From Chrysaora quinquecirrha (lineage: Eukaryota; Cnidaria; Scyphozoa; Semaeostomeae; Pelagiidae): 64,000 bases of DNA. Positions 38,801 through 58,799 of this stretch are shown piece after piece. The first letter of the stretch is position 1. Every line of letters begins with the position of its first letter. The DNA is taken from positions 3,655,722 to 3,719,721 of the forward strand of contig JACTAT010000016.1 of the NCBI GenBank assembly GCA_014526335.1, read 5' to 3'. The notes beneath the pieces were generated by a model, which did not search any database, was not told the origin of the DNA, and saw nothing but the letters and a program-made list of their open reading frames with translations. The translations under genes and the position numbers were made by a program.

Positions 38801-39043
38801 CGATCTCTACATTATCTCCCTATTTCTAGAGTGAAAGGTGTACTGTGTTTGAAAAAGGTCTTGAGATGTTGATGGCTGGTGGGTCCCTAACCAAGCTGGG
38901 ATGTCTGGACAGCCTACCGTAGGCCAGCTATGAAACTTTTGTATTAAATGGGTTTCGTGCAAGGCTAAACAAACAAAATTTAACATTTTTAATCAAAACA
39001 TCAATAAAAATAAACAAATAACCTCACCTTCCATGTCATCCAT
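29812..39043 (-). CDS. essential myosin light chain (EF-hand), copy B
   Basis: Paralogue of the gene at 26788-29488, on the opposite strand. Exons in transcript order: 39028-39043 (16 nt, MDDME), 37203-37346 (144 nt), 35879-36046 (168), 34377-34454 (78), 29812-29840 (29); 435 nt, 144 aa. The last four have exactly the lengths of exons 3-6 of copy A and the same phases. EF loop [20 protein letters not shown], then [35 protein letters not shown] and the end [12 protein letters not shown] followed by TGA, close to the MYL6 ending. The terminal exon is recognised by phase, length, the acceptor TTTTTCCCCCAG and this peptide. The last intron is 4.5 kb and contains the recombinase relic and several repeats. 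The start lies 725 bp from the COMMD5 start on the other strand. Confidence 0.88.
30366..31015 (+). repeat. 85-bp satellite, eight units, with ACAATAGC-A-GCTATTGT palindrome
   Basis: The CAGCTATTGTTACAT phrase recurs at 30386, 30471, 30553, 30638, 30723, 30808, 30893 and 30979, so the period is 85 bp with one 82-bp unit. Inner units are nearly identical; the outer two have drifted. Ends about 110 bp before the recombinase ORF. Confidence 0.95.
31124..32885 (+). pseudogene. broken zinc finger/tyrosine recombinase/Myb gene, Crypton-like
   Basis: Three adjoining open stretches look like one mobile-element protein. 31124-32059 encodes a C2H2 finger (Cys51, Cys56, His70, His75, ending [10 protein letters not shown]) and the N-terminal part of a recombinase. 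After a TAA (32057-32059) the same frame goes on to 32656 with the tyrosine recombinase catalytic signature: Arg in GTRPMTYQ (codon 32066), HPTR (32351-32362), His (32441) and Tyr in RIHYQ (32468). The last His and the Tyr are nine residues apart, as in the phage integrase/Cre superfamily. A third stretch, 32653-32885, is in another frame and encodes a Myb/SANT-like domain ([20 protein letters not shown]). One stop and one apparent 1-nt shift therefore break a protein of about 590 aa. No reverse transcriptase is nearby, which favours a Crypton-type DNA element over DIRS; the exact class is inference. It lies antisense in the last intron of light chain B. Confidence 0.75.
33006..33399. mobile_element. 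long inverted repeat (arms about 155 bp, spacer about 75 bp)
   Basis: The left arm runs GGGCTTCTGGCCTCATTTTG...TATAAAAAGTATAGGTGGGC...TTGGGCTTATTCTC and is followed, after about 75 bp, by its inverse complement with few mismatches. AAGCCCA/TGGGCTT words punctuate both arms. No coding capacity. Confidence 0.75.
33556..34065 (+). repeat. ATC/CATCAA microsatellite, last intron of light chain B
   Basis: Imperfect ATC trinucleotide array with AATC and CAATCATC interruptions. The Ile- and His-rich frames are artefacts. Confidence 0.9.
34083..34335. mobile_element. MITE with GTACTCTAAGGTGC ends
   Basis: Begins GTACTCTAAGGTGCCAAATA and ends GCACCTTAGAGTAC, a 14-bp terminal inverted repeat. The interior repeats CCCCGTTTATTAATTTT and GGACCTTATTAGGACCCCC. 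It lies 42 bp from the 78-nt exon of light chain B. Confidence 0.7.
34750..35835. repeat. imperfect tandem duplication, light chain B intron 3
   Basis: Two diverged copies, about 34750-35235 and 35325-35835, share in order: GGAAGATTTCGCAGA, TTTTTCAGAATTC, GTTTCGAAAATTAGAGTG, CCACCCAAG-like, ATCGCTCGTTCTTG and GGGCTAGCGACAGG. Confidence 0.6.
36240..36975 (+). repeat. composite repeat with tRNA-like head (filled copy)
   Basis: AGCTCTATAGCTCAGTGGAA, GGTTCGAATCCC, ATGTATCAAATGTTTCC and AAGAACTTTTGGTACTACGA match 27649-28150 in order. It is interrupted by the 430-bp element 36424-36853. It lies antisense in light chain B intron 2. Confidence 0.55.
36424..36853. mobile_element. pogo/Tigger-like MITE with CAGTTGACATCCGCTATCTC ends
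   Basis: The left end CAGTTGACATCCGCTATCTCGA and right end TCGAGATAGCGGATGTCAACTG are perfect 22-bp inverted repeats flanked by TA on both sides. The interior repeats TTCGAGATAGCG-type words in both orientations. CAGTTGA...TATCTCGA termini with TA duplication are typical of pogo/Tigger-related elements. No transposase is present. Confidence 0.8.
38228..38286. repeat. 59-bp near-perfect palindrome
   Basis: TAGCCTGCGCACAGCCTCAA...and its inverse complement meet around a single central base; 28 of 29 arm positions pair. The same TAGCCTGCG(T/C)(G/A)CAGCCTCA terminus is at 12974 and 54597, and the pair of ends at 54597-54664 encloses different DNA, so this looks like a solo pair of transposon ends. 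Confidence 0.85.
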
Positions 39044-39429
39044 GTTGAGATCGTAGAGAAATTCGTCTCAAAACTGCGAAGGGAAAATATTCTAGTGATT
39101 ATTTCTTCACGGAAGTGCGATCAATTAAAATTTTACGTGGGGCGTTTTCCTGCTGGGGACATCTTGAGACGTGACATGTCTTCCTTTCTTTTGTTTTATT
39201 GTTATTGAAAACCAATTATTGCAAGGGAATGACTTTACGATAGAATACGCCCTTATATTTTGGTTTTTCCGCGGTTTTCGCGTAAACCACAAAGATTTTC
39301 CGCAAAACCATGTTTATTGTTTGAGGAATTTAGCGAAATTCCGCCGTTTGCACGTTCATTTTGTGCACGAAATGAGATGGGGTTGAAGTGACGACGAGCA
39401 AGTTGACGAATCAGTGGCTCCTAAGGTTG

Positions 39430-39615
39430 GGGCAGTGGCGTAGCGAAGGGGGGCCAGGGAGGGGCAAGTGCCCGAAGGCGCCAAGTCATCAAGGGTGCCA
39501 AATTGTAAAATTTTGTAATAAACTTAGATGAAAAATCAACTAGACTAAAAATGTAATATAGGGGCGCAACATTAGATTTGCCCCTGGGCACTGATGACAC
39601 TCGCTACGCCATTGT
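39430..39615. mobile_element. MITE with CAGTGGCGTAGC ends
   Basis: GGGGCAGTGGCGTAGCGAAG on the left is mirrored by ACTCGCTACGCCATTG on the right. The interior has GGGGCAAGTGCCC. CAGTGGCGTAGC-type termini are common on hAT-related MITEs in invertebrates. It sits between light chain B and COMMD5. Confidence 0.55.
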
Positions 39616-39768
39616 TTAGGGGGTCAAGGAGGGGCAGGGAAGCACGGCTCCCCGCAAATGTGCCAACGGCCAATGTCCCAAAACTGCGAATATGCATAAC
39701 TGCGTAGGAGCAGAAAAAGCCCAAATCATCCAACTCAATTTCATCCTGTGCACAAGAAGTCAGAGAAT

Positions 39769-42700
39769 ATGGCGCGTGACAGAGGAGCTTCTCTGCTTCA
39801 TATGCAAGCAGAAGCAGCCTCATTCTTCGGCCCCAAAGTCCCAGATGTTGTGAAAAAGATGATACCAGTGATCCTGAAGTTAGAAAAGAGCTTGCTTAGG
39901 AAGCTTATCCAAGGTAATCATGAGTGAAAGTGGTAATTTGGGTTTTTATATTTTGGGTTAGGCAGGGTAGAGGCCTATCTAGACTTTTAGGCCATGATGA
40001 ACATAACACAGGACAAGTCACTCCGCTACCAAGTCGGCCACCATGTGTCAGACAAGTCAGCCCATCTTGTGTTAGTCAAGTCGGCCTGTCAGCATATACC
40101 AAACTGGCCAGGTGAAGGTGAAGGTGAAGGTGAAATGATGTTTTAGTGCCAGTCGCTAGGATCTCAGTAGTAGGTTAACTAATCGAGACCTCAACCCTGG
40201 CTGTGACGCTACCATGGCTGTGCTCGAACCCTGACCACAATGAGCTTCTGACACCACGAGTCAGCTGGATTACACCACGACGCCACAGCACCTTCAATTA
40301 CGCCACAGCGCCACAGCATGTTCACTGTTGTTAAAGTGGGGGTACGTGGTTGGCAGCCCCCAATATTCCCACAAATAACAAAATAACTAGTAAATAACAT
40401 CGTGGGCCAACATTGCAGTGGGCCAAATGAAATATAATAAACTGTACACGTAATTGTACATGTACACCGTTGTTAAAGTGGGGGTATGGGGTTGGCAGCC
40501 CCCAATATTCCCACAAATAACAAAATAACTAGTAAATAACATTGTGGGCCAACATTGCAGTGAGCCAACGTGTCCATAGGGGTGGGCCAAATTGGTAGTG
40601 GGCTGACTTGCAGGAGTGGGCAGACTTGTCTAGAAAGGACATGTAACACTAACTATCTTCTAGTCTAGATACCATAAGGCATCTAGCCTACATTTTTGAG
40701 AATTTAGTATAATATATGTGAAGGGTTGGCATTTAGTCACAAAGATCAGTCAACATCTTCTTTGTTGCAGTGGCTGTTAAAGATTTGGAAGGATCAGAAA
40801 TTCCAGAAAATGCCTTTAAAATTTTGAGTGGTGCAAATGTTCCTGATGACATAATATTGTCTGCTTTTGCTGGTATTCTGCAAATTTTGAAACAAGCTTT
40901 TAGATTTCCTTCTGGGACCTTGAAGCAAGAAGTTTTCACAAAAGAACTTTTGGACCTAAAGTGAGTTTATATAGGATGTTATTACCCTTTGGTCGGTCAG
41001 GGGCACAGTTTGGCTAGACAACGTTCCAATGTGACGTAATGATAGGGCATCGTTATCTGTTAATGTATTCTCAAGAAACTGGCCGGTCAGCATACCAGCA
41101 TATGTTTGTTGAATGAGCAAAGAACCCAGTTTACACTTTCAAGACATTTCATCCAACCACCGATTCACCCAACTTCCTTTTTGCCCAACCTGTTAAGACA
41201 TTTTGCCCAACCTATTGTGGTTATTTCACCCAACCTGAAATGACACGGATAACTTCTTTCTTGTAGTTTGCCCATTATTTGATCGATGACATTAGGGACT
41301 CTGTCCCAAACCACAGATCATCACCTTGGTGACTGTTTTAGTGACAAAAAAGTGATAAATGGCAAATAATTTAGCTGGCCGAAACAACTAAGAATGTTGG
41401 GTGAAAAGACCAGCTTGGGTGAAAAGGAATTTATTAAGTGAAACGGAGGTTGGGTGAATCGACCTGATACCCAATTTACGGTCAGTTATTGCAAATCAAA
41501 TTTTGGCTGGCACACCTGGCAATGAGTGATTTTACTGCAAAATAGAATAAATCAAAAAATCATGTAATTACATCTCACATTAAAAATTTTTTAGGCTTAT
41601 AATTTAGCACCAAAGGGCTTCATTGTAATAGCTTCAAACATGAGTTTTATAATCATTGTGGATAATAAACCATATAATAACTGTTTCCTTCGGATGGTAG
41701 GAAAAAATGCTAATTGAAAGCTCCTTATCTTATCTGAATCTGAAAATGAAAGTTTGCCTACAGTTTGACCACTCAAATTCCAACCCCCCATTTATATCAC
41801 CCCCCCCCCAAAGATAAGGCACCTACATAAAAGTACCAAAAAGTGACAAAGTGAAAACTGTTTGCAAGGGTGCAAGTTGAAAGCTTTTAAGTCATTGCTT
41901 TTTGTTTTAGATTTTCAGAAGATTTTGTCAATGATCTGTCAAGTGTTATCTTCAGTTCAAAGTAAGTTTAAGAGAGTCTTACTTAACTTGTTTTCCTGCT
42001 GTACAGAACTTCTGGCTATGGAAATAAATGAGCAGAAACATCATTGGTCATACATAATACTTACGCGGGAGGAAAATTTCACGGGAAGAAACTTTCGCGG
42101 GAAGGAACTTTCGCGATTTTCGCGTCTTTTGATCCGAATTCGCGAAAGTTTATTGCGCGAAAGTTTATTGCGCGTAGAAAGTCTAATTCGCTGGAGTTTA
42201 TTCCCTTAAAATGCGCTCTTCGTTGTCTGAAGCGCGAAAGTTTTTCCCGCGAAACTTCTCCTTGTTCTTGATTCGCGAAAGTTAATTCCAAACATTTCGC
42301 GTTTTTTTTCGTGTATAAAGGTTAGAGACAGACTGAAGAACTTGACAACAATCGGGAAAGCCATTTATTTTTGTTTAATATAGGGGCTTAGGAGCATCTG
42401 TCAACAAACAAAACAAAAAATGCTGCTTCTATGTAGATAGAAAGAGTTCGTTTTCTGACTTACATTCTTCAATAAATTTTAATGGTCTTCCCACTGTATT
42501 CCAGGAGCTTATTGGTGTTCAAAACACTTATGATTGATGCATTCCAATCCGCATCTTGGTATAAATCTTTGTTCAAGGCCTTAGTCAGTTTTCTGTCTGT
42601 TTTTGACGTTGATACTCTGAGCAGTGTCAGACGAAGAAATCTTTGAAGTAACACAAAAGAGGATCCCATTTTTGTATCGCTATCCTGAAGTTACTTGAAT

Positions 42701-44581
42701 TAGATACTAATGACAAGTTTTATTTGAAATTACATTAAATTATACAGCCTAGCCAGGCTTATGTAGACATTGCGCACAGTAACAACTAGTTGCCGACTCA
42801 TAATCGGTGGCTTTTTGGAATTAATTTGTCGCAACTGACCTGTCGTCATTAGCGCTCTGGCGACTACTTGGCAACTAGTTCCTATCTGACGACAACTAGT
42901 CGGCGCACGGTTCCAGAAAGTTGTGCATGTTCTAGTTCTACTTATTTTCAGCGATTAGTTGACAACTGAGTCCCATCAATTAGAGTCGACATGAGCGGTC
43001 TTGCCACCGCGATCAACTGTATCCTAAAGTTTCGACTAGTTGTTGACATGTGAACTTAAGGTAGCAGTTACGACTTGTTATCGTTAGTTCTTTCATATGG
43101 TTCTATCCTATCGACATGTGGACACAAGTTAGTTTCTGTAACTACAGTAGTTGGAGTTAGTTCTATATTATCGTAGATCGACATAATCCTGCCTTAAGTA
43201 TCAAATCAACTTCAGCATTTCAAATTGTTTTCGTTGTAGGCAACAAACATTGGACCAGAAGTTTATAGATAATCGTCTGAGACTTTCGAAACTAGATTCT
43301 CTCAAATGGAGGGTTGATGTTGGAATTTCGACCAGGTTATTAACATGTTTTGTGTTGTTTTTATTCTTCTTTTAAATGTACTAGACGTGCCGCCCAAATG
43401 GATGACTTTGCAGCGATAATTTCCCTACGTATGGGTCTGTTTTTCGTAAAGAAACTCTACGCATGGGTAGCATAATCTAAAGCGTGGTAGGGTATGCGTC
43501 GTTTCAAAAGAAATATGGAATCAACATGTTTCTTGATCGGATTGGGGAAGGGGATCCAGTTCTTCTTGCGTAAAATCATTTGGAAAGAAACAGAACTGGC
43601 TCTGTATCCTACCAGAACAATCCACTTTCGTGTAAACATGTAAACAGGGTCTTAAATGAACGATGTTCAGGAGGTTCCTCAAACGCAATGTAAATCTGAT
43701 GACTCAGCACACGGAAAAACTGAAAATTTGCTGAAAATAATGAATGATGACCTAGAAAACGGCAATGTTACCCTCTAAGAAACTCCCCCTCTTTGTCTGA
43801 TTAAATACACCAAGCTAGCCCTTCATTTAAATGTTTCTTTTTTTCTAACGATTTTTTTATTATCGTTCATTGCAGTGTTCTGAACCGAGTATTGGAGCCT
43901 ACAATTTTAATGGAAATGAAACTGGATAATGATCAGACAGCAACGTTTGAGGTAGGGTTGTAAAATGTAAATATTGTGGCCTACCCTTCTTTTTTAATGA
44001 ACAATTTTTAAGAGTTGGAGCCTGATTTTAAGACAAACTAAGAACAAGCTGAGGCTGGCCTTTGCAAAAGCCCTAAGAATATCGACTGAGTATGAAGGAC
44101 CTTCAGACTGAATGCAAAAACCAAGCGAAAAAATAAATAAACAAACATGTTGCATTTTAACACAAATCGATTAGTACCACTAACAGCATTCACTGAAAAA
44201 TAATACTGTCTAATACTGCTTTCACACTGACACTTTAAAACCATGTTTATTTAAACGGGATTAAGTTTCAACCAATAAGATCGATTCGATTTGTTGAACT
44301 GACCAATCAGAACGCAGCATTTGTTAAATAGAGTGTAGTTGTCACAAGAGTAGAGCATTTCATCTGCAGTTTATACGATTTTGCCTCAAAGACCCACTTT
44401 GTGAGACATGTAATAATTCTAGGTTTTTCGCATATTTTTTGAAAATTTACTGATCAAAGTTTTTAATATTTCTGCTTAGGTTCCCCTTGCAAAGTTTCAT
44501 GAACTCAGATACAGTGTAAGCTCTGTTTTAAAAGAAATGGAAGAACTCGAAGAGAGAAGCATATTGAAAATTCAAACTTAG
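39769..44581 (+). CDS. COMMD5: COMM domain-containing protein 5
   Basis: Member of the COMMD family, ten proteins that assemble with CCDC22/CCDC93 into the Commander/CCC complex for endosomal cargo recycling. Coding exons: 39769-39913, 40771-40960, 41911-41961, 43240-43335, 43876-43951, 44480-44581; 660 nt, 219 aa (human COMMD5 224). The N-terminal helical domain includes GPKVPDVVKKMIPVILKLEK. The COMM domain starts LDSLKWRVDVGISTSVLNRV and continues ILMEMKLDNDQTATFEVPLA with HELRYSVSSVLKEMEELEER at the end. The LKWRVDV...S..L..VLEP order and the RYSVxxVLKEMxxLE tail match COMMD5 better than other COMMDs I can recall. Phases close and borders are GT/AG. Poly(A) signal AATAAA at 44743. Confidence 0.9.
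40111..40293 (-). repeat. tRNA-derived SINE (CACCTT-tail family)
   Basis: On the minus strand: GGTGCTGTGGCGTCGTGGTG (A box), GGGTTCGAGCACAG (B box), then GTTAACCTACTACTGAGATC and a tail of TTCACC repeats. Full-length. In COMMD5 intron 1. Confidence 0.75.
40321..40586 (+). repeat. 142-bp tandem duplication in COMMD5 intron 1
   Basis: TTGTTAAAGTGGGGGTA...GGTTGGCAGCCCCCAATATT through GGGCCAACATTGCAGTG occurs twice, 142 bp apart, almost without change. It begins at the 5' side of the SINE head. Confidence 0.8.
41140..41475. repeat. inverted repeat built of CACCCAAC words, COMMD5 intron 2
   Basis: CGATTCACCCAACTTCC...TTTTGCCCAACCT on the left is mirrored by GTTGGGTGAAAAGACC...GGAGGTTGGGTGAATCGA on the right. 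Confidence 0.55.
42055..42310. repeat. cluster of TTTCGCG/CGCGAAA words, COMMD5 intron 3
   Basis: At least ten CGCGAAAG or TTTCGCG words in 250 bp, some in larger repeats (GCGCGAAAGTTTATT twice in tandem) and in both orientations. Confidence 0.7.
42765..43195. repeat. dispersed repeat with ACTAGTTGCC words
   Basis: GGCTTATGTAGACATTGCGC, CAACTAGTTGCCGACT and CGGCGCACGGTTCC recur, in one orientation or the other, at 12835-12975, 54375-54960 and 59440-59700. No ORF. Confidence 0.5.
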
Positions 44582-45600
44582 AAAATAAGTAGAATAATTC
44601 CACAAATATTATTAAATTTCACATAGATATAAACTTGATAGAAACTCATATGTACGAAATACGTTTAGATAAACACTGCGGCTCAATTACGAACCCCCTC
44701 CTAGAGATTGTCCTTGCTTGGTAGGGGTAGAAATTGACTGACAATAAAGCAGAAACTCCTTTAAGATATTAACTAAGAGGGCATTTGCCCCCCCCCAAGA
44801 CTCTCTTCTCTTCCATTGTTTCGAACAATAGCCTCTTGTCCCTTTCCTAAAAGAACATTAGAGTGCCCACCCTTTCAAGATCCCTAATAATAGATTCCCT
44901 GCAATTTGCCCCCTTTTCCACTGGATAGCTTTTGGAATGTCTTCTTTTCGAATCGGATAGGGTTTGTTTGATGTTCATCCAAGAACTATCCAATACGAAA
45001 CTTTCCAACAAATCACAATGATTTTGCAGGTGATGTAAAATTCACTTCGCTGCGATTAGTACGACTTATGCTTAAGATTTCCTTTACAAGCAATGTTTTG
45101 GACCGTTTGACTAGCTACGTCGCGAAACATTGTCGCACCGAGCAATGTTTTTGAAAAACTTGGAAAACATTTTTTGCTAGTCAGAACACACAGTCAAGAA
45201 AAATGTCAATTATAGAACAATAGAGAATATATTGCCACGCCCAAGACACGCCTGTTTTCATTGTTTAAATGAGGAAATTTTGCCGTTATGCGTATTTTTG
45301 TCTGGAGGAAGGTTAAACACTTTTCTGTGTTTGATGAGCAATGTTTTGAGATGTGACAAACGGTAAAGCATTTTGTTTGACATTGAAATTCATGTTTGAT
45401 GAACGATGTTTGATTGTTTGGCCAAAATCTTAGATCGATAGCTTATTTGGGAATCCAAGGCAATTAAATTATAGTAGACATGATTTGGTCCGATTTTTGT
45501 CTTCTAAGCTAAACTGTACAATTGTAAATCTTTAGAACGTCACAATTTATCTATGCGTTTTTATAAGAAAATCATGCCTTGTGATTTTTATGAATCTACT
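44582..45600. other. COMMD5-PhyH convergent spacer
   Basis: The COMMD5 3' UTR with AATAAA at 44743 is followed by a family N MITE (45080-45431). No exon seen. Confidence 0.5.
45080..45431. mobile_element. MITE family N, diverged copy
   Basis: CAAGCAATGTTTTGGACCGTTTG at the left and CGATGTTTGATTGTTTGGCC at the right enclose several AACATTG/CAATGTTT words. The left terminus has decayed. Confidence 0.45.
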
Positions 45601-46894
45601 TCACTGTTCTTGTCGCTCCCATATTATAGGGAATCCTCTACTCTCACTATATTTCTGCCCGAGTTTCAGATCTTTTGGTAGAAGTTCAGGAGGTGGAGAA
45701 GTTTTCCATGGTCTGGTAGCGAGAACTGCATCATCACCGGCCCATCTTGTCGCCAACACATATCTTGGTATTTCAGAGCTTGATTTGTAAGTACCATGTA
45801 TTGTTTTCATGTGAAAGGCGAGGCAGTCTCCGGGCTAAAAGGCAAAGAACACTCATCATTTCATTCGTATCTCGTTCATTCTTTTCATTTGGTATTATCC
45901 TGAAAGCTTTATTTAGCCCCCGGGGCTTTTTTCATTTTTCATTCATTTTTGAGGGGGGACTTATTAGAAACTGCAAAATGAACAACTACATTTGTAGAAA
46001 CTCAAACAGAAACTACTGCATTTGTGTCCTGAAGTTCAGTTGAAATTAAGAAAACTAGAAGCTTTTAGAATGGAGAAGTAGTCAAAAGAGGTCCAAAAAT
46101 ACGAAACTTTTGGTACTATAGCTCTGGGCGAGGTTTCTTAGAAAAAACCTGCGGGTATTTCGGACAACGTGATTGAAATTTTGCTCTGTGCTACTTAGAC
46201 TTATTACAAGAGTCGTTGTTATCGCTATTGAGGCTATGCTGGACGCTCAATCTTCTCTGAGCAAACAGCTATATTGTTGTGGTTGTTGTTGCTGCCGTTT
46301 GCGAAGAGTGGGACTCAGGTAATCAGTCTATGTGCTACTTACCTCGAGCTCCCATGAGAGTATATCATAGTCAGTTTCATTAATGTCTGGAATTTCTTCA
46401 TATTCCATTTGTGAAACATTTTCATCTTCACTGTAATTCAACAGTGTGCCAAATTTCTTTGGATGAAACCACTTTCCCCAAAGATGAGAACCTTTGACAA
46501 ATTTGAGTGATGTCTCTTTGCTTACTGGCGTTGTCGGCATCCAAATCGTGCAGTTCTGCAAACATAGAACACTATATTCATCATCATCATCATCATCATC
46601 GAATTCGTCGAAAAAATTACGACGACTGAAAGAAACGTGAAGGACTCGGTCATGGAGGGTCGCTAGAAGTAATCGAGAGTCGCTCTTTGTGGCGCTCTTT
46701 GCGGGTCGTTGATTATTCATTGGCAGTACTGTCGAGAGGGGGAGATGGGCTCAAAGGTCCAGGGCCCTGACCGTGAAGAGGCCCACGAAAATTGTATCTT
46801 AATGCTTCCTCCTAAAGGCTGTGAAAAAGCACCAACGACTCTCAGCGACCTCCATATGAAAACCAGGCTTGATCTTCCTTGCCGTTATCGCCAT

Positions 46895-46939
<45 letters not shown>

Positions 46940-46959
46940 CATCATCATCATCATCAACG

Positions 46960-47017
<58 letters not shown>

Positions 47018-48890
47018 GATCGTCATTTTCATCATCAGCATTATCATCTTCATCGTTGTCAAGCGTCATCATCATCTTCATGATTCATTATCGATGGACG
47101 ATGCTCAACATACCCTCGCTTCAACTCCGTGTGCCTCACTGATATATATATACCGATGCATGATCATTGAAAAAAGCATCTTTAGAAAGCATTTGAGTTT
47201 GAAAGCATTTTTCTTACCTGCATACCATTAAGAGGATAGTATGCCTGATCATGATGCCATGGTGCAACTCTGCCTTTTGCTCCTTTCTTGACAAAAACAT
47301 GTTCATGGAAAAACACTGCCAACTAAAAACAAGAACGGATGGTCAATAAATCATTATGATCGACAAATGAAGCAATCATTGTGATCATTGAATGAAACAG
47401 TTTTATGGTGCTTGAATAAGGCAATCATTCTGATCACTCGTGATCACTGTAACAAACAATAATTGCAAGCACTACATTAAGTCATCTAAGAAGGGTATGT
47501 AAGGTTGTAGCCTAATCCAGCTGGCTCGTGGTGTTAGAAGCTGAGTAAGGTCGGGGCTCGAGCCCCAGCTACGGTAGTGTCACAGCAAGGTTCGAGGTCT
47601 CGATTAGTTAACCTGCAACTAACATCCTAGTGACCGGCGCTAAATACACCATTTCACCTTAACAGCCACCCTCACCGTCTTTGAGGTCGTTAGATACAAC
47701 AATCATCGTGCAATCATTATCATAAACAAATGATGCGATGATAATGATCTCTTAATCGTGCAATCACTTGGATCATTGAACAAAGCAATCATACTGATCA
47801 ATTAATCAAGCAATCATAGTGATCATTGAATCGTACAATCAGAATGGTCATTAAACAAAGCAATCATTGTGATCATTGAATCAAACAATCGTTGTTATCA
47901 TTGAAGCAAGCAATCAAAATGATCACTGGATCGTGCAATCACTTTGATCATTGAACACAGCAATCATGATCATTGAATAAAACAATCATTATGATCATTG
48001 AATCAAGTAATTATTATGATCGCTGAATAAACCAATCATTAGGATCACTGAATCAAACAATCATTGTGATCATTGAATCAAACAATCATTGTAATCATTG
48101 AATAAAGCAAGCATTCTAGTCATTTAATCAAGCAATCGTTATAATCATAGATCCAAGCAATCATTATCATCACTGAACCAAGAAATCAATTTCATTGAAT
48201 CAAGCGATCATTGTTATCATTGAATCAAACAATCGTTATGATCATTGAAGCAAGCAATCAGAATGATCATTGGATCGTGCAATAATTTTGATCATTGAAC
48301 AGAGCAATCGTTATGATCATTGAATAAAACAATCATTGTGATAAATGAATCAAGCTATCATTATGATCATTGTAGCGGGCAATCAGAATGATCATTGGAT
48401 TGTGCAATCGCTGTGATCATTGAAGACATCAATCGTTATGATCATTAAATAAAGCAATCATGAATCAATCAATAATCATTATAATCACCGAATCACCAAA
48501 ACTTACTTTGCTTCTCATCAGTCTACCAGCTATTTCTGCTGCAGGTGATTCCCTGACATATTTTTCAATCTCTTCGATTTTATTCCAGTTTAAATAATCA
48601 TTAAAATAGACTTCATCTCCATCTTCCCCTGGAAGCGAATCACAGAATTCACTTGGGTTTGCAAAATTTTTCTTTATTCCTGCATGTGCTAAATCCCTCA
48701 ATTTTCTGTTAAAAACACCTCGTAAACACACGACGCCATTTTCCTGAAATTCATCCACTTTTTCGTCTGTGAGCTTGAATTCGTTGTTGTCTAAATTTCT
48801 GTTATACTTCGTGCTCGAAAATAAACGAGCAATTCTAAAACCAAATGTTTTTAGCATTTTGTTCTGAGTTTTAGAAAATGTCCTAAACAT
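45601..48890 (-). CDS. phytanoyl-CoA dioxygenase (PhyH) family protein
   Basis: Fe(II)/2-oxoglutarate-dependent oxygenase of the PhyH family. Exons in transcript order: 48507-48890, 47218-47322, 46343-46555, 45601-45834; 936 nt, 311 aa. The N terminus MFRTFSKTQNKMLKTFGFRI is basic and free of acidic residues, which suggests mitochondrial import. The double-stranded beta-helix has its metal ligands: HHD (His151, Asp153) in exon 2 and His247 in PGDCLAFHMKTIHG in exon 4. The 2-oxoglutarate-binding Arg is Arg258 in SEIPRYV, 11 residues after the His as usual in the family. Exon 3 carries FVKGSHLWGKWF. The substrate cannot be named: PhyH relatives hydroxylate phytanoyl-CoA, ectoine precursors and others. 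I chose Met 48890; an upstream in-frame Met at 49067 would overlap a LINE fragment. Introns 1 and 2 are full of ATC-type and 25-bp repeats. Confidence 0.88.
46560..47090 (+). repeat. CAT microsatellites, PhyH intron 2
   Basis: A short (CAT)n at about 46576-46600 and a long one at 46888-47090 with AAT interruptions. The flanking open frames rich in His, Met or Asp are artefacts. Confidence 0.9.
47340..48490 (+). repeat. 25-bp minisatellite (CAATCATTGTGATCATTGAA), PhyH intron 1
   Basis: About 40 diverged units of CAATCATT(G/A)TGATCATTGAATCAA(G/A), split by a SINE at 47502-47661. Every unit holds the palindrome TGATCA or a variant. Confidence 0.85.
47502..47661 (+). repeat. tRNA-derived SINE (CACCTT-tail family)
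   Basis: GTAGCCTAATCCAGCTGGC (head), GGCTCGAGCCCCAGC (B box), GTTCGAGGTCTCGATTAGTT and the end ACACCATTTCACCTT. Inserted into the 25-bp minisatellite. Confidence 0.7.
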
Positions 48891-58799
<9,909 letters not shown>

